Source of the DNA: Bacteroidota bacterium
GTDB taxonomy: Bacteria; Bacteroidota; Bacteroidia; UKL13-3
NCBI GenBank assembly: GCA_027482225.1
Contig: JAIXWD010000004.1
Location: forward strand, 1 to 64,000
Reading direction: 5' to 3'
Length of the DNA: 64,000 nt
Positions 9,578 through 19,204 of the stretch are shown piece after piece. The position numbers and the translations under genes were made by a program. The first letter of the stretch is position 1. Each line of letters opens with the position of its first letter. The notes beneath the pieces were generated by a model. That model was not told where the DNA came from and ran no database searches. It saw nothing but the letters and a program-made list of their open reading frames with translations.

Positions 9578-10900
9578 CTACTTCTTATTAATTCCTATGC
9601 AGTAATACTCAAACCCTAATTCTTTCATTTCATCTTGGTCGTAAATGTTACGTCCGTCAAAAATGGTTTTTTGTTTAAGCAACTTACCAATTACATTAAA
9701 GTTTGGTGAGCGGAATTCCGGCCATTCTGTAGCGATTAGTAATGCATCTGCATCAATTAAGGTGTCATAAGGGTCTTTACAATAGTTGATACTCTCACCC
9801 AAGGTTTTTTGTGCTTCATGCATAGCAACGGGGTCGTATGCTTTTACATTGGCACCTGCATGCAATAGTTTTTCTATGATAACCAATGATGGAGCTTCAC
9901 GCATATCATCAGTTTTTGGTTTAAACGATAAGCCCCACAATGCAAATGTTTTACCTTTTAACTGCCCACCAAAGCGCTTGGCAATTTTATTAAACAACAC
10001 CAATTTTTGGTCATCATTTACGTCTTCTACAGCTTGTAAAATGCGCAAATCATGGCCGTATTCTTTTGCGGTTTTAACCAATGCTTTTACATCTTTAGGG
10101 AAACAAGATCCACCGTAACCAATACCAGGATAAATAAATTTATTGCCAATACGCGGATCGCTTCCAATACCTTTACGTACCCAGTTTACATCAGCCCCAA
10201 CCAACTCGCATAAATTAGCAATATCATTCATAAAACTAATTTTTGTGGCCAGCATAGCATTGGCTGCATACTTGGTCATTTCTGCACTAGCAATGTCCAT
10301 AAAAACAATTGGGTGTCCGTTTAATAAAAACGGTTTATACAGCTTACGCATGATGTCTTCCGCCTTTTTACTTTCAATGCCCACAACAATTCTATCAGGC
10401 TTCAAGAAATCATCAACAGCAGCACCTTCTTTTAAAAATTCGGGGTTACTTGCCACATCAAAGGTAATATTAACACCACGTTTATCCAATGCAGCTTGAA
10501 CTTCTGCTTTTACTTTTTGCGATGTGCCAACTGGAACGGTACTTTTGGTAACAACCACACCGTAATCGTTCATGTTTTCGCCAATTTCATGGGCAACACC
10601 TAACACGTATTTTAAATCTGCACTACCATCTTCGCCTGGAGGAGTTCCCACAGCAATAAACGCCACATCAGCATTTTTGATACTCTCAGTAAGGCTAGTA
10701 CTAAATTGTAATCTTCCGGCTTCGGTATTACGGGTAACTAACTCCTCCAAACCCGGTTCATATATTGGTAAAATCCCTTTTTTTAAATTCTCAATTTTAT
10801 TGGTATCAATATCAACACAAATTACATTGATGCCTACTTCGGCAAAACAAGTTCCGGTTACTAAACCTACATATCCTGTTCCTACAACTACTATTTTCAT
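9578..10900 (-). CDS. ugd: UDP-glucose 6-dehydrogenase
   Basis: Oxidises UDP-glucose to UDP-glucuronate with two NAD+, a precursor step for acidic and pentose-containing surface polysaccharides. The 440-residue length is normal. The N-terminal NAD domain begins [21 protein letters not shown]-like (IYEPGLEEL), TKSTVPVGT and EFLKEG motifs follow. The catalytic Cys266 sits in [10 protein letters not shown], and Lys210 is the expected second catalytic residue. The C-terminal domain shows [18 protein letters not shown]. The gene lies 23 bases downstream of the aminotransferase gene and probably shares its promoter. The pathway continues with the UXS-like enzyme downstream. Confidence 0.96.
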   Translation of the reverse strand: MKIVVVGTGYVGLVTGTCFAEVGINVICVDIDTNKIENLKKGILPIYEPGLEELVTRNTEAGRLQFSTSLTESIKNADVAFIAVGTPPGEDGSADLKYVLGVAHEIGENMNDYGVVVTKSTVPVGTSQKVKAEVQAALDKRGVNITFDVASNPEFLKEGAAVDDFLKPDRIVVGIESKKAEDIMRKLYKPFLLNGHPIVFMDIASAEMTKYAANAMLATKISFMNDIANLCELVGADVNWVRKGIGSDPRIGNKFIYPGIGYGGSCFPKDVKALVKTAKEYGHDLRILQAVEDVNDDQKLVLFNKIAKRFGGQLKGKTFALWGLSFKPKTDDMREAPSLVIIEKLLHAGANVKAYDPVAMHEAQKTLGESINYCKDPYDTLIDADALLIATEWPEFRSPNFNVIGKLLKQKTIFDGRNIYDQDEMKELGFEYYCIGINKK

Positions 10901-10923
10901 TTTATTTATTTTGAAGCTGATTG

Positions 10924-12051
10924 TTATTTACAAAATTCATTAATATGACCAATAATATATTCGATTTGGTCGGTTGTAACTTCAGGACTAATGGGTAATG
11001 AAATTACTTTACTGCATAAACGCTCGGTAACAGGAAATTTTCCTAATGGATATTTATCCGATTGATATGCTTTTTGTGCATGCAGTGGAATAGGGTAATA
11101 CACCATGGTAGGAATTTGCTTATCGGCTAAAAATTTGCGCAATTCATCACGGTTTATACCTTTACATTTTAAAGTATATTGATGAAACACGTGGGTTGAG
11201 TTTTTTATCCGAGTTGGTATTTCAAAATTTGGATGATTGGCAAATGCCTCATCGTACTTTTGGGCTACTTGGTTACGGGCAATTTCGCAATCTGTTAATG
11301 ATTGTAATTTAACATTAAGTATAGCAGCTTGTATGGTATCTAACCTTGAGTTTACACCAATATCATCGTGTTGGTATTGTATACTTTGTCCATGGTTGGC
11401 AATCATTTTTATACGTTTTGCTAATTGCTCGTTTCGGGTAAACAATGCACCACCATCACCCAAGCAACCTAAGTTTTTTGAAGGGAAAAAAGAGGTGCAG
11501 CCAACATCACCAATGGTTCCTGCAGATAAAACAGTTCCATTATCAAAAGTATATTTTGCGCCAATAGCTTGAGCACAATCCTCAATTACAAATAAATTAT
11601 GCTTTTTGGCAATTTGCATAATGGCATCCATGTTGGCACTCTGGCCAAACAAATGCACGGGTACAATTGCTTTTGTATTTTGGGTGATGGCACTTTCTAT
11701 TTGAGTCACATCAATTAAAAAGTCGTCTTCGTTTACATCAACCAATATAGGGGTTAATCCTAAAAGTTTTATTACTTCGGCCGTGGCAACGTATGTAAAA
11801 GCAGGCAATATAACCTCATCTCCTGGTTTCAAATTTAAAGCCATCATGGCAATTTGAAGTGCATCTGTTCCATTGGCACAAGGTACTACGTAGGAAACAT
11901 CAAGGTATAGAGATAAGTTATGGCTAAATGCTGCTACCTCTGGCCCATTAATGTATTTAGCTGATTGAATTACACGCGCAATTGCCTCATCCAATTGTTG
12001 TTGGATTTTTTGGTGTTGCTGCTGTAAATCAACCATTTGGATGGGTCTCAT
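10924..12051 (-). CDS. DegT/DnrJ/EryC1/StrS family PLP-dependent sugar aminotransferase
   Basis: Transfers an amino group to a nucleotide-linked keto-sugar. The family makes amino sugars for LPS, capsule or protein glycans; the specific sugar is unknown here. The 375 residues carry [34 protein letters not shown] (Asp158 contacts the PLP ring nitrogen) and the Schiff-base Lys192 in [16 protein letters not shown]. First gene of a probable aminotransferase-ugd transcript. A consensus promoter lies directly upstream (12079-12108). It is divergent from the plus-strand outer-membrane/Kdo transferase pair. Confidence 0.93.
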   Translation of the reverse strand: MRPIQMVDLQQQHQKIQQQLDEAIARVIQSAKYINGPEVAAFSHNLSLYLDVSYVVPCANGTDALQIAMMALNLKPGDEVILPAFTYVATAEVIKLLGLTPILVDVNEDDFLIDVTQIESAITQNTKAIVPVHLFGQSANMDAIMQIAKKHNLFVIEDCAQAIGAKYTFDNGTVLSAGTIGDVGCTSFFPSKNLGCLGDGGALFTRNEQLAKRIKMIANHGQSIQYQHDDIGVNSRLDTIQAAILNVKLQSLTDCEIARNQVAQKYDEAFANHPNFEIPTRIKNSTHVFHQYTLKCKGINRDELRKFLADKQIPTMVYYPIPLHAQKAYQSDKYPLGKFPVTERLCSKVISLPISPEVTTDQIEYIIGHINEFCK

Positions 12052-12078
12052 GTTGAATTCAATAATGTGCTAAGGCAA

Positions 12079-12108
12079 CAAATATAATTAATGATGCAGG
12101 CAAACAAA
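12079..12108 (-). promoter_or_regulatory. Bacteroidota-type promoter for aminotransferase-ugd
   Basis: On the minus strand TTTG (12105-12108) is followed after 18 bases by TATATTTG (12079-12086), a perfect TAnnTTTG element, 28 bases before the start codon. Confidence 0.6.
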
Positions 12109-12117
12109 GATTTCTGT

Positions 12118-12125
12118 TATTTTTG
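12118..12125 (+). promoter_or_regulatory. Candidate minus-7 element for the outer-membrane protein/waaA pair
   Basis: TATTTTTG fits TAnnTTTG and lies 20 bases before the ATG at 12145. No clear TTG is seen at the expected upstream distance, so only the minus-7 half is supported. It is back to back with the minus-strand promoter. Confidence 0.4.
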
Positions 12126-12144
12126 AAGCAAGATTTATTTTAAT

Positions 12145-12909
12145 ATGCGCAGTTCAATATTGGCTTTTTTTATGATAATTGGTATTTTCAATGTCAATGC
12201 TCAAAAGAAAATTTGGGTAGGTAAAAGCAGTAAAATATTTAACTTTCAGTTTCACTATACACATATTACCCCTGGTGGTGATTTTGCGAGTAGGTTTAAT
12301 GAATTTAACTCTTTGGGTGCTGGTTTTTTATTTAAAAATACCCATAACATGCTAATTGGTGCCGAAGGCGGATATCATTTTAGCAATAACCTTAAACCAT
12401 CAAATTTGCTTAATAATTTAACCAACAGTGTTGGAGCTATTAATACGAATTCAGGTACTCCTGCTTTGGTTAGTTTAGGAATGCGCGGATTTAGTGCGTT
12501 GGGTAAACTTGGGTATTTAATTCCAGTTAGTAATAAAAATAGAAATACAGGAATAAAAATTATGCTTGGCGGTGGTTTGGTCATGCATAAAATTAATATA
12601 AATATTACCCAAAATAATGTACCTAGCTTAACTCAAGATAGGGTAGCCGGATATGATAGATACAGCAGTGGTTGGGCATTTAACCAGTTTATTGGTTACC
12701 AGCACCACAGTATAAATAGGTATACCAATTTTTATATTGGGGCAGAATTGATGCAGGCTTATACTTACAACAGACGTAAATTTAATTATGATGAAATGCA
12801 ATACGATTTAAAAATGCACAATGATTTTTATTATGGTGTTCGTTTTGCATGGATGATTCCTGTATACATGCGCACAAAAGCAGGAAGTGACGAGTTTATT
12901 TTTGAGTAA
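12145..12909 (+). CDS. Predicted outer-membrane beta-barrel-like protein of unknown function
   Basis: A 254-residue exported protein. The signal peptide (MRSSILAFFMIIGIFNVNAQ) ends in the AQ that is common in this phylum. The rest is rich in Gly, Asn and aromatic residues with alternating hydrophobic strands (for example LIGAEGGYHF, KLGYLIPV, NFYIGAELM), as in small porin-like barrels. Its stop codon shares a base with the start of waaA, so the two are translationally coupled. That hints at a role in lipid A/Kdo or outer-membrane assembly, but no function is known to me. Confidence 0.75.
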   Translation: MRSSILAFFMIIGIFNVNAQKKIWVGKSSKIFNFQFHYTHITPGGDFASRFNEFNSLGAGFLFKNTHNMLIGAEGGYHFSNNLKPSNLLNNLTNSVGAINTNSGTPALVSLGMRGFSALGKLGYLIPVSNKNRNTGIKIMLGGGLVMHKININITQNNVPSLTQDRVAGYDRYSSGWAFNQFIGYQHHSINRYTNFYIGAELMQAYTYNRRKFNYDEMQYDLKMHNDFYYGVRFAWMIPVYMRTKAGSDEFIFE

Positions 12910-14138
12910 TGATTTATGATTTAGCAATATTCTTATACGGACAAGCCATTAGTGCTGCCTCATTGTTTCAAAAAAAAGCAAAGTTGCTTAAACTTGGACG
13001 TAAAAATACATTCAACCAACTTAGTGATTTTAATCGCGATCCATTAAAAAAATTAGCATGGTTTCATTGCGCTTCGTTAGGTGAGTTTGAACAAGCAAGG
13101 CCCTTAATTGAAAAACTCAAATCACAACAAAACATACAAATTGCTCTCAGTTTTTTTTCTCCTTCGGGTTATGAAATTCGTAAAAATTATGAGTTGGCTG
13201 ATATTGTATTTTACTTACCATCCGATACACCTAAAAATGCAGCAATTGTATTAAATGCGATAAGCCCCGATGTGGTGTTTTTTGTGAAGTACGAAATATG
13301 GCTGCGTTATATTAAAGCGATTAAAGAACAAAGTATTCCTCTTTATCTCATATCAGCAACTTTTCGTTCTAATCAAATTTATTTTAGGTGGTATGGTGAT
13401 GCATTTAAATGTGCTTTAAAAAGTTTTGATATTATATTTACACAAGATCAAACATCAACCCAAATTTTGCAAAGCAATGGCATTACTAATGTAATTATGA
13501 GTAATGATACCCGTTACGACAGGGTATATGAGACATGTCAAAATCCTAAGCGGTTGCAAATTGTTGAAGCATTTAAGCAGCAACAACTGTTATTGGTTTT
13601 AGGTAGTAGTTATGTGCAAGAAGAAAATTTAGTAGCACGATTTATAGAAGCTAATAAAAACATTAAAATTATTATTGCACCTCACGAAATTTCGGATGAA
13701 CGGATAGGTGAAGTGGAGGGGATATTCAAAAACTTATCATCCATAAGATATTCGATAGCTGATGAAAATTCGGTGCGCGATAAACAAATTCTTATCATTG
13801 ATAACATTGGATTACTAGCATCCATTTATCAGTATGGTGATTTGGCTATAGTTGGCGGTGGTTTTGGTAAAAAAGGTATACACAACACGCTTGAAGCAGC
13901 AACTTTTGGTATGCCTATTTTTATTGGCCCGAATAATCATGATAAGTTTCCTGAGGTTAATATTTTGCTCAGGGCAGGCGTTTTATTTTACTTTTCATCT
14001 CAAGAAGAGCTAGATAGTAAAATGTTATCATTTATAAACAATGCCAATTTACTTCATGATGTGAAACGAAATAGCAGCATGGTAATGTCTTCGCATCGAG
14101 GGGCAACAAATTTAATCCTTAGTAAAGTAAAAATTTAG
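12909..14138 (+). CDS. waaA: 3-deoxy-D-manno-octulosonic acid (Kdo) transferase
   Basis: Adds Kdo from CMP-Kdo to lipid IVA at the inner membrane, the first inner-core step of LPS. The 409 residues fit the family. A short hydrophobic N-terminal anchor (IYDLAIFLYGQAISAASLF) precedes the conserved FHCASLGEFEQARPLIE motif, with the catalytic Glu near residue 59. Then come YEIWLRY, LISATFR and a CMP-binding C-terminal domain with VGGGFGKKGIHNTLEAATFGMPIFIGPN. It follows the predicted outer-membrane gene with a one-base overlap. It converges on ybaB with an 18-base gap and no obvious terminator. Confidence 0.94.
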   Translation: MIYDLAIFLYGQAISAASLFQKKAKLLKLGRKNTFNQLSDFNRDPLKKLAWFHCASLGEFEQARPLIEKLKSQQNIQIALSFFSPSGYEIRKNYELADIVFYLPSDTPKNAAIVLNAISPDVVFFVKYEIWLRYIKAIKEQSIPLYLISATFRSNQIYFRWYGDAFKCALKSFDIIFTQDQTSTQILQSNGITNVIMSNDTRYDRVYETCQNPKRLQIVEAFKQQQLLLVLGSSYVQEENLVARFIEANKNIKIIIAPHEISDERIGEVEGIFKNLSSIRYSIADENSVRDKQILIIDNIGLLASIYQYGDLAIVGGGFGKKGIHNTLEAATFGMPIFIGPNNHDKFPEVNILLRAGVLFYFSSQEELDSKMLSFINNANLLHDVKRNSSMVMSSHRGATNLILSKVKI

Positions 14139-14156
14139 TTTTACGTATACCCATAA

Positions 14157-14459
14157 CTACTTGCCAAATAAACTTCCTAAACCTGGAAGTCCACCCATTA
14201 AATTTTTCATTTCACTTGCCGAAACCATATCAGCTTTGTTGATGGCATCTTCAATGGCAATGCATAAATAATCTTGCAGCTCTTCTTTGCGTTCGGGCAA
14301 CACTAAAGCCGTTTCAATATTTACGTCTTTTACTTTTTTATTGCCATCCATGGTTATGGTTACATCGCCCGATGCCGCTTGTCCTTGAACGGTAACACCT
14401 GCTAAACGTTGTTTAATTTCTTCTGCTTTTTTTTGAGCTTCTGTTAATTTTCCGAACAT
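14157..14459 (-). CDS. YbaB/EbfC family nucleoid-associated protein
   Basis: A 100-residue cytoplasmic DNA-binding protein that dimerises and coats the nucleoid. The sequence has the family pattern: an N-terminal helix (KLTEAQKKAEEIKQRLAGV), a small sheet with GQAASGDVTITMDGNKKVKDVNIE, and a C-terminal helical region ending in a Gly-rich GGLPGLGSLFGK. In other bacteria it accompanies dnaX-recR; here it stands alone between waaA and gcvP. Confidence 0.9.
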   Translation of the reverse strand: MFGKLTEAQKKAEEIKQRLAGVTVQGQAASGDVTITMDGNKKVKDVNIETALVLPERKEELQDYLCIAIEDAINKADMVSASEMKNLMGGLPGLGSLFGK

Positions 14460-14609
14460 AATTGATTTGTGTTTGTTACTATATGCAAGTTACTCTTTTG
14501 GTACAAAGCTAAATAAGTGCTTACGGGTAAATTTTGCATCCTATTTTTAAAGTTTTGATAGATAGTTTATTGGGTTGTTTTTTAAATGACAAACAAACTT
14601 AAATCATCC

Positions 14610-14639
14610 TTTGAATAGTGTTTAAATTGGTTAAATTCG
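14610..14639 (+). promoter_or_regulatory. Candidate promoter of gcvP
   Basis: TTTG (14610-14613), an 18-base spacer and TAAATTCG (14632-14639) match the phylum consensus with one mismatch, 36 bases before the ATG. The 216-base gap upstream holds nothing else recognisable, and no glycine riboswitch fold was seen. Confidence 0.35.
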
Positions 14640-14675
14640 CCCAACTTTTCAAGAAAAAAATAAAAAAAACCTGAT

Positions 14676-17531
14676 ATGCAAATCTCAAGCAACTATCGTG
14701 ACGAATTTGTTAAACGTCACATCTCACCGATGGAAAATGATACTGAGGCTATGCTTAAAACAATTGGTGTAGAAAGTATCAATCAATTAATAGATGAAAC
14801 TATTCCTTCACACATACGCCTGAAAGAGCGAATGAATTTACCTGAAGCAATGAGCGAAATGGAATTATTAGCTATGCTTAAGGAAATTTCAGAAAAGAAT
14901 ATCATTAATAAAAATTTTATTGGCACGGGTTACTATGGCACGCATACACCAAATGTAGTGCTTAGAAATATATTTGAAAATCCAGGGTGGTACACAGCTT
15001 ATACGCCTTATCAAGCAGAAATTGCTCAAGGCCGTTTAGAGGCATTGCTAAATTACCAAACCATGATTGTTGATTTAACTGGAATGGAAATTGCTAATGC
15101 AAGTTTGTTGGATGAAGGTACAGCTGCTGCTGAAGCGATGCATATGCTGCATGCAGAAAGTAAAAATGACAAAGCAACTAAGTTTTTTGTATCGGAGTTG
15201 TGCTTTCCTCAAACCATTGATGTTTTAAAAACACGTACCGAACCAATTGGTGTTGAGTTGATAATTGGTAACCATGAAACCATCAATTTAGATGAAACTT
15301 ATTTTGGGGCGTTAATTCAATATCCAGCAGGAAATGGTGAGGTATTTGATTATAGCGCTTTTATGGCTAAAGCTATGGCCATGGGTGTAAAAGTAGCAGT
15401 TGCCGCAGATTTATTAAGTTTAACATTATTAACTCCTCCAGGAGAGTGGGGAGCTGATGTGGTATTAGGATCTGCTCAACGCTTTGGTGTGCCAATGGGG
15501 TACGGTGGACCACACGCTGGGTACTTTGCTACCAAAGACGCTTATAAGCGTCAAATGCCTGGTCGATTAATTGGAGTTTCTATTGATGCTCAAGGTAATA
15601 AGGCCTTGCGTATGGCTTTGCAAACCCGCGAGCAACATATTAAACGCGAAAAAGCAACATCAAATATTTGTACTGCACAAGTATTGCTTTCAATTATGGC
15701 TAGTATGTATGGTGTTTACCACGGCCCTAAAGGATTAAAAGGAATTGCATCACGAGTACACGGTTTAACTGCCCAGCTAGGTAATGTTTTAAACGAAGTT
15801 GGTTTCAAACAAAAAAACAAACACTTTTTTGATACTTTATTGGTTGAAGTACCAAGTGCAGATAAGGCTATTACTGATTGCGAAACTAAATCAATCAATA
15901 TACGCAAAGTAGATGATAAACATATTGGTATATCATTAGACGAAACGCATACAATAGCTGATGTTAATGCTTTGATATCTGCATTAACAGGTAAAGAATC
16001 AGACATAAAGGCACATGATACAACTGATGTGCATGCGCCTTCAAATTTTATACGTGTAAGCGATTTTATGACACATGAGGTGTTTAATTCATACCATAGT
16101 GAGCATGAAATGTTACGATATATTAAATTATTAGAATCAAAAGATTTATCGCTTTGCCATAGCATGATTGCCTTAGGGTCATGTACCATGAAACTTAACG
16201 CTACAACCGAAATGATTCCAGTTACTATGCCCGGATTTGGAGCTATGCATCCATTTGTACCCCGCAATCAAGCAACTGGTTACAGCCAAATATTTAACGA
16301 GTTATCTGATTACTTAAAAGAAGTTACGGGTTTTGTGGGTATGAGTTTGCAACCAAATTCAGGTGCATCAGGCGAGTATGCAGGTTTAATGGTAATACGC
16401 GAGTACTTAAAATCAATTGGACAAGGCCATCGTAATATTGCCTTAATTCCTTCATCGGCACATGGTACCAATCCAGCTAGTGCAACTATGGCAGGTATGA
16501 AAGTTGTTGTTACTAAAACTCTAGATAATGGTTATGTTGATATTGATGATTTGCGTGAAAAAGCAGAATTATACAAAGATAATTTAGCGTGTTTAATGGT
16601 TACTTATCCAAGTACTTATGGTGTTTTTGAAGAACGTATAACTGAGATTTGTGACTTGATTCATCAAAACGGTGGACAGGTTTATATGGACGGGGCTAAC
16701 ATGAATGCACAAGTTGGATTAACAAGCCCAGCAAATATTGGTGCCGATGTTTGCCATTTAAATTTACACAAAACATTCTGTATTCCTCACGGTGGTGGTG
16801 GGCCAGGTATGGGCCCAATTGGTGTGGCTGCTCATTTGGTTCCTTTTTTACCAGGACATGCCGTAGTTGATATGCAAGTTGGACATCAAGCTATGACAGC
16901 TGTAAGTGCTGCACCTTGGGGTAGTGCATCTATCTTGTTAATCTCTTATGCATATATCCGTTTAATGGGTACACAAGGATTAGAAGAAGCAACCAAATAT
17001 GCTATATTAAATGCTAACTATATCAAAGCACGTTTAGAGAAGCATTATGAAATTCTATACACGGGTAGTAATGGCCGTTGCGCTCATGAAATGATTTTAG
17101 ATACGCGTGTATTTAAAGGAGCAAGTGGAATTGAGGCAGAAGATATTGCAAAACGTTTAATTGATTACGGTTTCCATGCACCTACCATGAGTTTTCCTGT
17201 TGCAGGTACTATTATGGTTGAGCCAACAGAAAGTGAACCTAAATCGGAGTTAGATCGTTTTTGTGATGCGATGATTGCCATTAAGCAAGAAGTAGAAGCT
17301 ATTATTACAGGTGAAGCTGACAAGACAGATAATCCTTTAAAAAATGCACCACACACAGCTCATGTTGTAACTGCTGATGAATGGAATCATAAATATAGTC
17401 GTCAAATTGCTGCTTATCCATTACCATATGTAAAAGCTGCTAAGTTTTGGCCAACAGTTGGGCGTGTAAACAACACCCACGGAGATAGAAACTTAATTTG
17501 TGCTTGTATCCCAACAGAGGCATACGCATAA
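14676..17531 (+). CDS. gcvP: Glycine dehydrogenase (decarboxylating), P protein of the glycine cleavage system
   Basis: PLP enzyme that decarboxylates glycine and passes the aminomethyl group to the lipoylated H protein. At 951 residues it is the full-length single-chain form, in which the N- and C-terminal halves correspond to GcvPA and GcvPB. Seen: the start [19 protein letters not shown], the motif [28 protein letters not shown], the glycine-rich [13 protein letters not shown] and the Schiff-base Lys699 in LNLHKTF. The other system genes (gcvT, gcvH) are not adjacent. It is monocistronic, with its own candidate promoter and a strong terminator. Confidence 0.97.
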   Translation: MQISSNYRDEFVKRHISPMENDTEAMLKTIGVESINQLIDETIPSHIRLKERMNLPEAMSEMELLAMLKEISEKNIINKNFIGTGYYGTHTPNVVLRNIFENPGWYTAYTPYQAEIAQGRLEALLNYQTMIVDLTGMEIANASLLDEGTAAAEAMHMLHAESKNDKATKFFVSELCFPQTIDVLKTRTEPIGVELIIGNHETINLDETYFGALIQYPAGNGEVFDYSAFMAKAMAMGVKVAVAADLLSLTLLTPPGEWGADVVLGSAQRFGVPMGYGGPHAGYFATKDAYKRQMPGRLIGVSIDAQGNKALRMALQTREQHIKREKATSNICTAQVLLSIMASMYGVYHGPKGLKGIASRVHGLTAQLGNVLNEVGFKQKNKHFFDTLLVEVPSADKAITDCETKSINIRKVDDKHIGISLDETHTIADVNALISALTGKESDIKAHDTTDVHAPSNFIRVSDFMTHEVFNSYHSEHEMLRYIKLLESKDLSLCHSMIALGSCTMKLNATTEMIPVTMPGFGAMHPFVPRNQATGYSQIFNELSDYLKEVTGFVGMSLQPNSGASGEYAGLMVIREYLKSIGQGHRNIALIPSSAHGTNPASATMAGMKVVVTKTLDNGYVDIDDLREKAELYKDNLACLMVTYPSTYGVFEERITEICDLIHQNGGQVYMDGANMNAQVGLTSPANIGADVCHLNLHKTFCIPHGGGGPGMGPIGVAAHLVPFLPGHAVVDMQVGHQAMTAVSAAPWGSASILLISYAYIRLMGTQGLEEATKYAILNANYIKARLEKHYEILYTGSNGRCAHEMILDTRVFKGASGIEAEDIAKRLIDYGFHAPTMSFPVAGTIMVEPTESEPKSELDRFCDAMIAIKQEVEAIITGEADKTDNPLKNAPHTAHVVTADEWNHKYSRQIAAYPLPYVKAAKFWPTVGRVNNTHGDRNLICACIPTEAYA

Positions 17532-17556
17532 TTATACAGGTTTAGTTATTAAAAGT

Positions 17557-17593
17557 AAAAGTGGAATCCAATGAAGGATTCCACTTTTTTTTT
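17557..17593 (+). terminator. Strong rho-independent terminator of gcvP
   Basis: A 13-bp perfect stem (17557-17569 with 17576-17588) and a 6-base loop, followed by a T-run to 17593. It begins 26 bases after the gcvP stop. Confidence 0.92.
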
Positions 17594-17830
17594 GGTTTAA
17601 ATTGATCTTTTGCTAAAATATATTTCCTTTAAAAATTATCATGAAGTATTATTATTCATCATTTTTTTTTCAGTTAATGATTTAATTTTAAATCGGAATT
17701 TATATCACAGGGTTGAATCACGATTTTTGGTATTTGCTTTAATTCATTCTTACTTTTTAGGATATAAATAATTGATAAATTTAAAGAGTAAGTTTATGAA
17801 TGAAAATAATAAACACCAATGATCAGACAA
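17594..17830. other. AT-rich intergenic spacer, no feature seen
   Basis: The rest of the roughly 300-base gap between gcvP and the convergent S1/P1 nuclease-like gene. It is AT-rich, with no supported reading frame and no hairpin of note. It probably holds only 3' untranslated sequence. Confidence 0.4.
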
Positions 17831-18808
17831 CTAGTTTTCTGGCCTACCAATCATCTTATTTTCTTCAAGTAGTTTTTGCTGTTCTGTAATCAAGGCTTTA
17901 CGTTCTTCGTCTGTTAAATTTTTAGGGGTTTGTCGAATGTTGTTTAAATCAGGCTGACCACCATCAACCCATGCGGTGTACCAAATACTTCCTACTGTTA
18001 AAACTGATGCTCGTATTCTTCTTTCTACTTGGTTATCTAACATATTGTGGTATGCTTCGCTGTATTCTTTTGAATATACTTTTATCATGGCTTGGCCACG
18101 TAGCTCGTTACTGTATTTTCTATCACTGCCGAAAGTAGTATTCAGTTTTCTCTCAAAATCAAGCACACTGTCTTTTGCTTTATAACTTCCTTCGCTTGCA
18201 GCCCAAGCGGCCATTTGCAAGTTATCAATGTACTTTGCCCGTCCAACAAAAAAATCATACTTATCACTAAATAACTCGGGCAAGCGACTTTCCCAAAATC
18301 CATGTATGCCATGCTGGTTGGTTTTTTGTCCGTTGTAATTTTCTGTGGAGTGCAGAGGCACGTGTGCATCACCTATATAATGACCTATATCAGCTGATAT
18401 TTTTAATATCCTATCAACGTCTTTGGCTTTAAACGCCTCGGTTAATTTATATTTCATCAAGTTAATATGCCATGGTACAATGCCGTATGCTTTTAAGGTA
18501 TCTTCAGAGTACTTGGCAACCGCATCTTTCCAATATTTAGGAACTGTGTCTATAGGGACATTTGCTTCGTAATAGTCTAAATCAATATAGTGTCTGCAAG
18601 CTTCTTCTGGGTCGCTGTATCTACGCATATCAGCATCTACAGCATGTTCGGTGATGTATTCGATATTGGTTTTATAAAATAACAATAACGATTCGGGTAA
18701 TGTAAATACTGCTAATCGATTGATCATTTTATGTGCGAAAAATCCCCAACTAAAAACGGGAATTACCACACAGCAAGCCACTAAAACCAAGATTGATTTT
18801 CTGATCAC
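17831..18808 (-). CDS. Secreted S1/P1 nuclease-like zinc-dependent hydrolase (zinc-dependent phospholipase C superfamily)
   Basis: Exported trinuclear-zinc phosphoester hydrolase of 325 residues; it could cleave nucleic acids or phospholipids. The signal peptide ends at about Ser20, so the mature chain would begin with Trp21 and have His26. This reproduces the N-terminal Trp and the His at position 6 that bind zinc in P1/S1 nucleases. Further ligand-type motifs are HYIDLD (about residue 71), DIGHYIGDAHVPLHSTENYNG (about 145-165) and HGIHGFWE (about 175-182). The C-terminal half has a long helix with a charged tail. Last gene of a three-gene minus-strand set with the cupin and VWA genes (20- and 14-base gaps), which share no obvious pathway. 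Confidence 0.82.
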   Translation of the reverse strand: MIRKSILVLVACCVVIPVFSWGFFAHKMINRLAVFTLPESLLLFYKTNIEYITEHAVDADMRRYSDPEEACRHYIDLDYYEANVPIDTVPKYWKDAVAKYSEDTLKAYGIVPWHINLMKYKLTEAFKAKDVDRILKISADIGHYIGDAHVPLHSTENYNGQKTNQHGIHGFWESRLPELFSDKYDFFVGRAKYIDNLQMAAWAASEGSYKAKDSVLDFERKLNTTFGSDRKYSNELRGQAMIKVYSKEYSEAYHNMLDNQVERRIRASVLTVGSIWYTAWVDGGQPDLNNIRQTPKNLTDEERKALITEQQKLLEENKMIGRPEN

Positions 18809-18827
18809 AGGTTAGTTGTTTAATTTA

Positions 18828-19190
18828 TTATTCGTTCTCGCGGTTAACTGTATTAATACTAAATGCGGGAACACAGCAGCTCCAATATTCGCAAGGCTCA
18901 CTGAATGGATTTGAATAACGTACGCGTGTGCCTTTTTGTATTAAAATGGTTTGTCCAGATTCAAGTATTACTTCATCACCATCAATTTCAAACATTTTTT
19001 TCCCTTTTATTACAATCGTTACTTCATCAAACATTGGAGTTTGGAAAGGTTCACTCCAATTGGCAGGAGCAATCATGTGGGCAATACTGAAATTTTTTTC
19101 TCCACTGCTTGCTAATCCGTAATGTTCTTCAATTAATTTCCCATCAGTGGTTGGTACTATAAATGGATTATTTTGTTTAATGTATGGCAT
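18828..19190 (-). CDS. Small cupin-domain protein
   Basis: A 120-residue single-domain cupin, probably cytoplasmic. The beta-barrel core is seen from about residue 45 to 108: FDEVTIVIKGKKMFEIDGDEVILESGQTILIQKGTRVRYSNP has the usual glycine and proline spacing. The classical metal-binding His pair of cupin motif 1 is not evident (Asp-Glu-Val replaces HxH), so metal binding is doubtful. Cupins range from isomerases to sensors, and the role is unknown. It lies between the VWA gene and the nuclease-like gene in a compact operon. Confidence 0.75.
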   Translation of the reverse strand: MPYIKQNNPFIVPTTDGKLIEEHYGLASSGEKNFSIAHMIAPANWSEPFQTPMFDEVTIVIKGKKMFEIDGDEVILESGQTILIQKGTRVRYSNPFSEPCEYWSCCVPAFSINTVNRENE

Positions 19191-19204
19191 ATTTTTATGT
19201 CTAT

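Noticed and set aside
9786-10943. Three plus-strand frames of 110-123 codons across ugd
   Set aside because: All are antisense to ugd and mirror its codons; no family motif or signal peptide is visible.
15716-16267. 183-codon open frame antisense to gcvP
   Set aside because: Lies wholly inside a confident gene on the other strand, shows no domain and has shadow-like composition.
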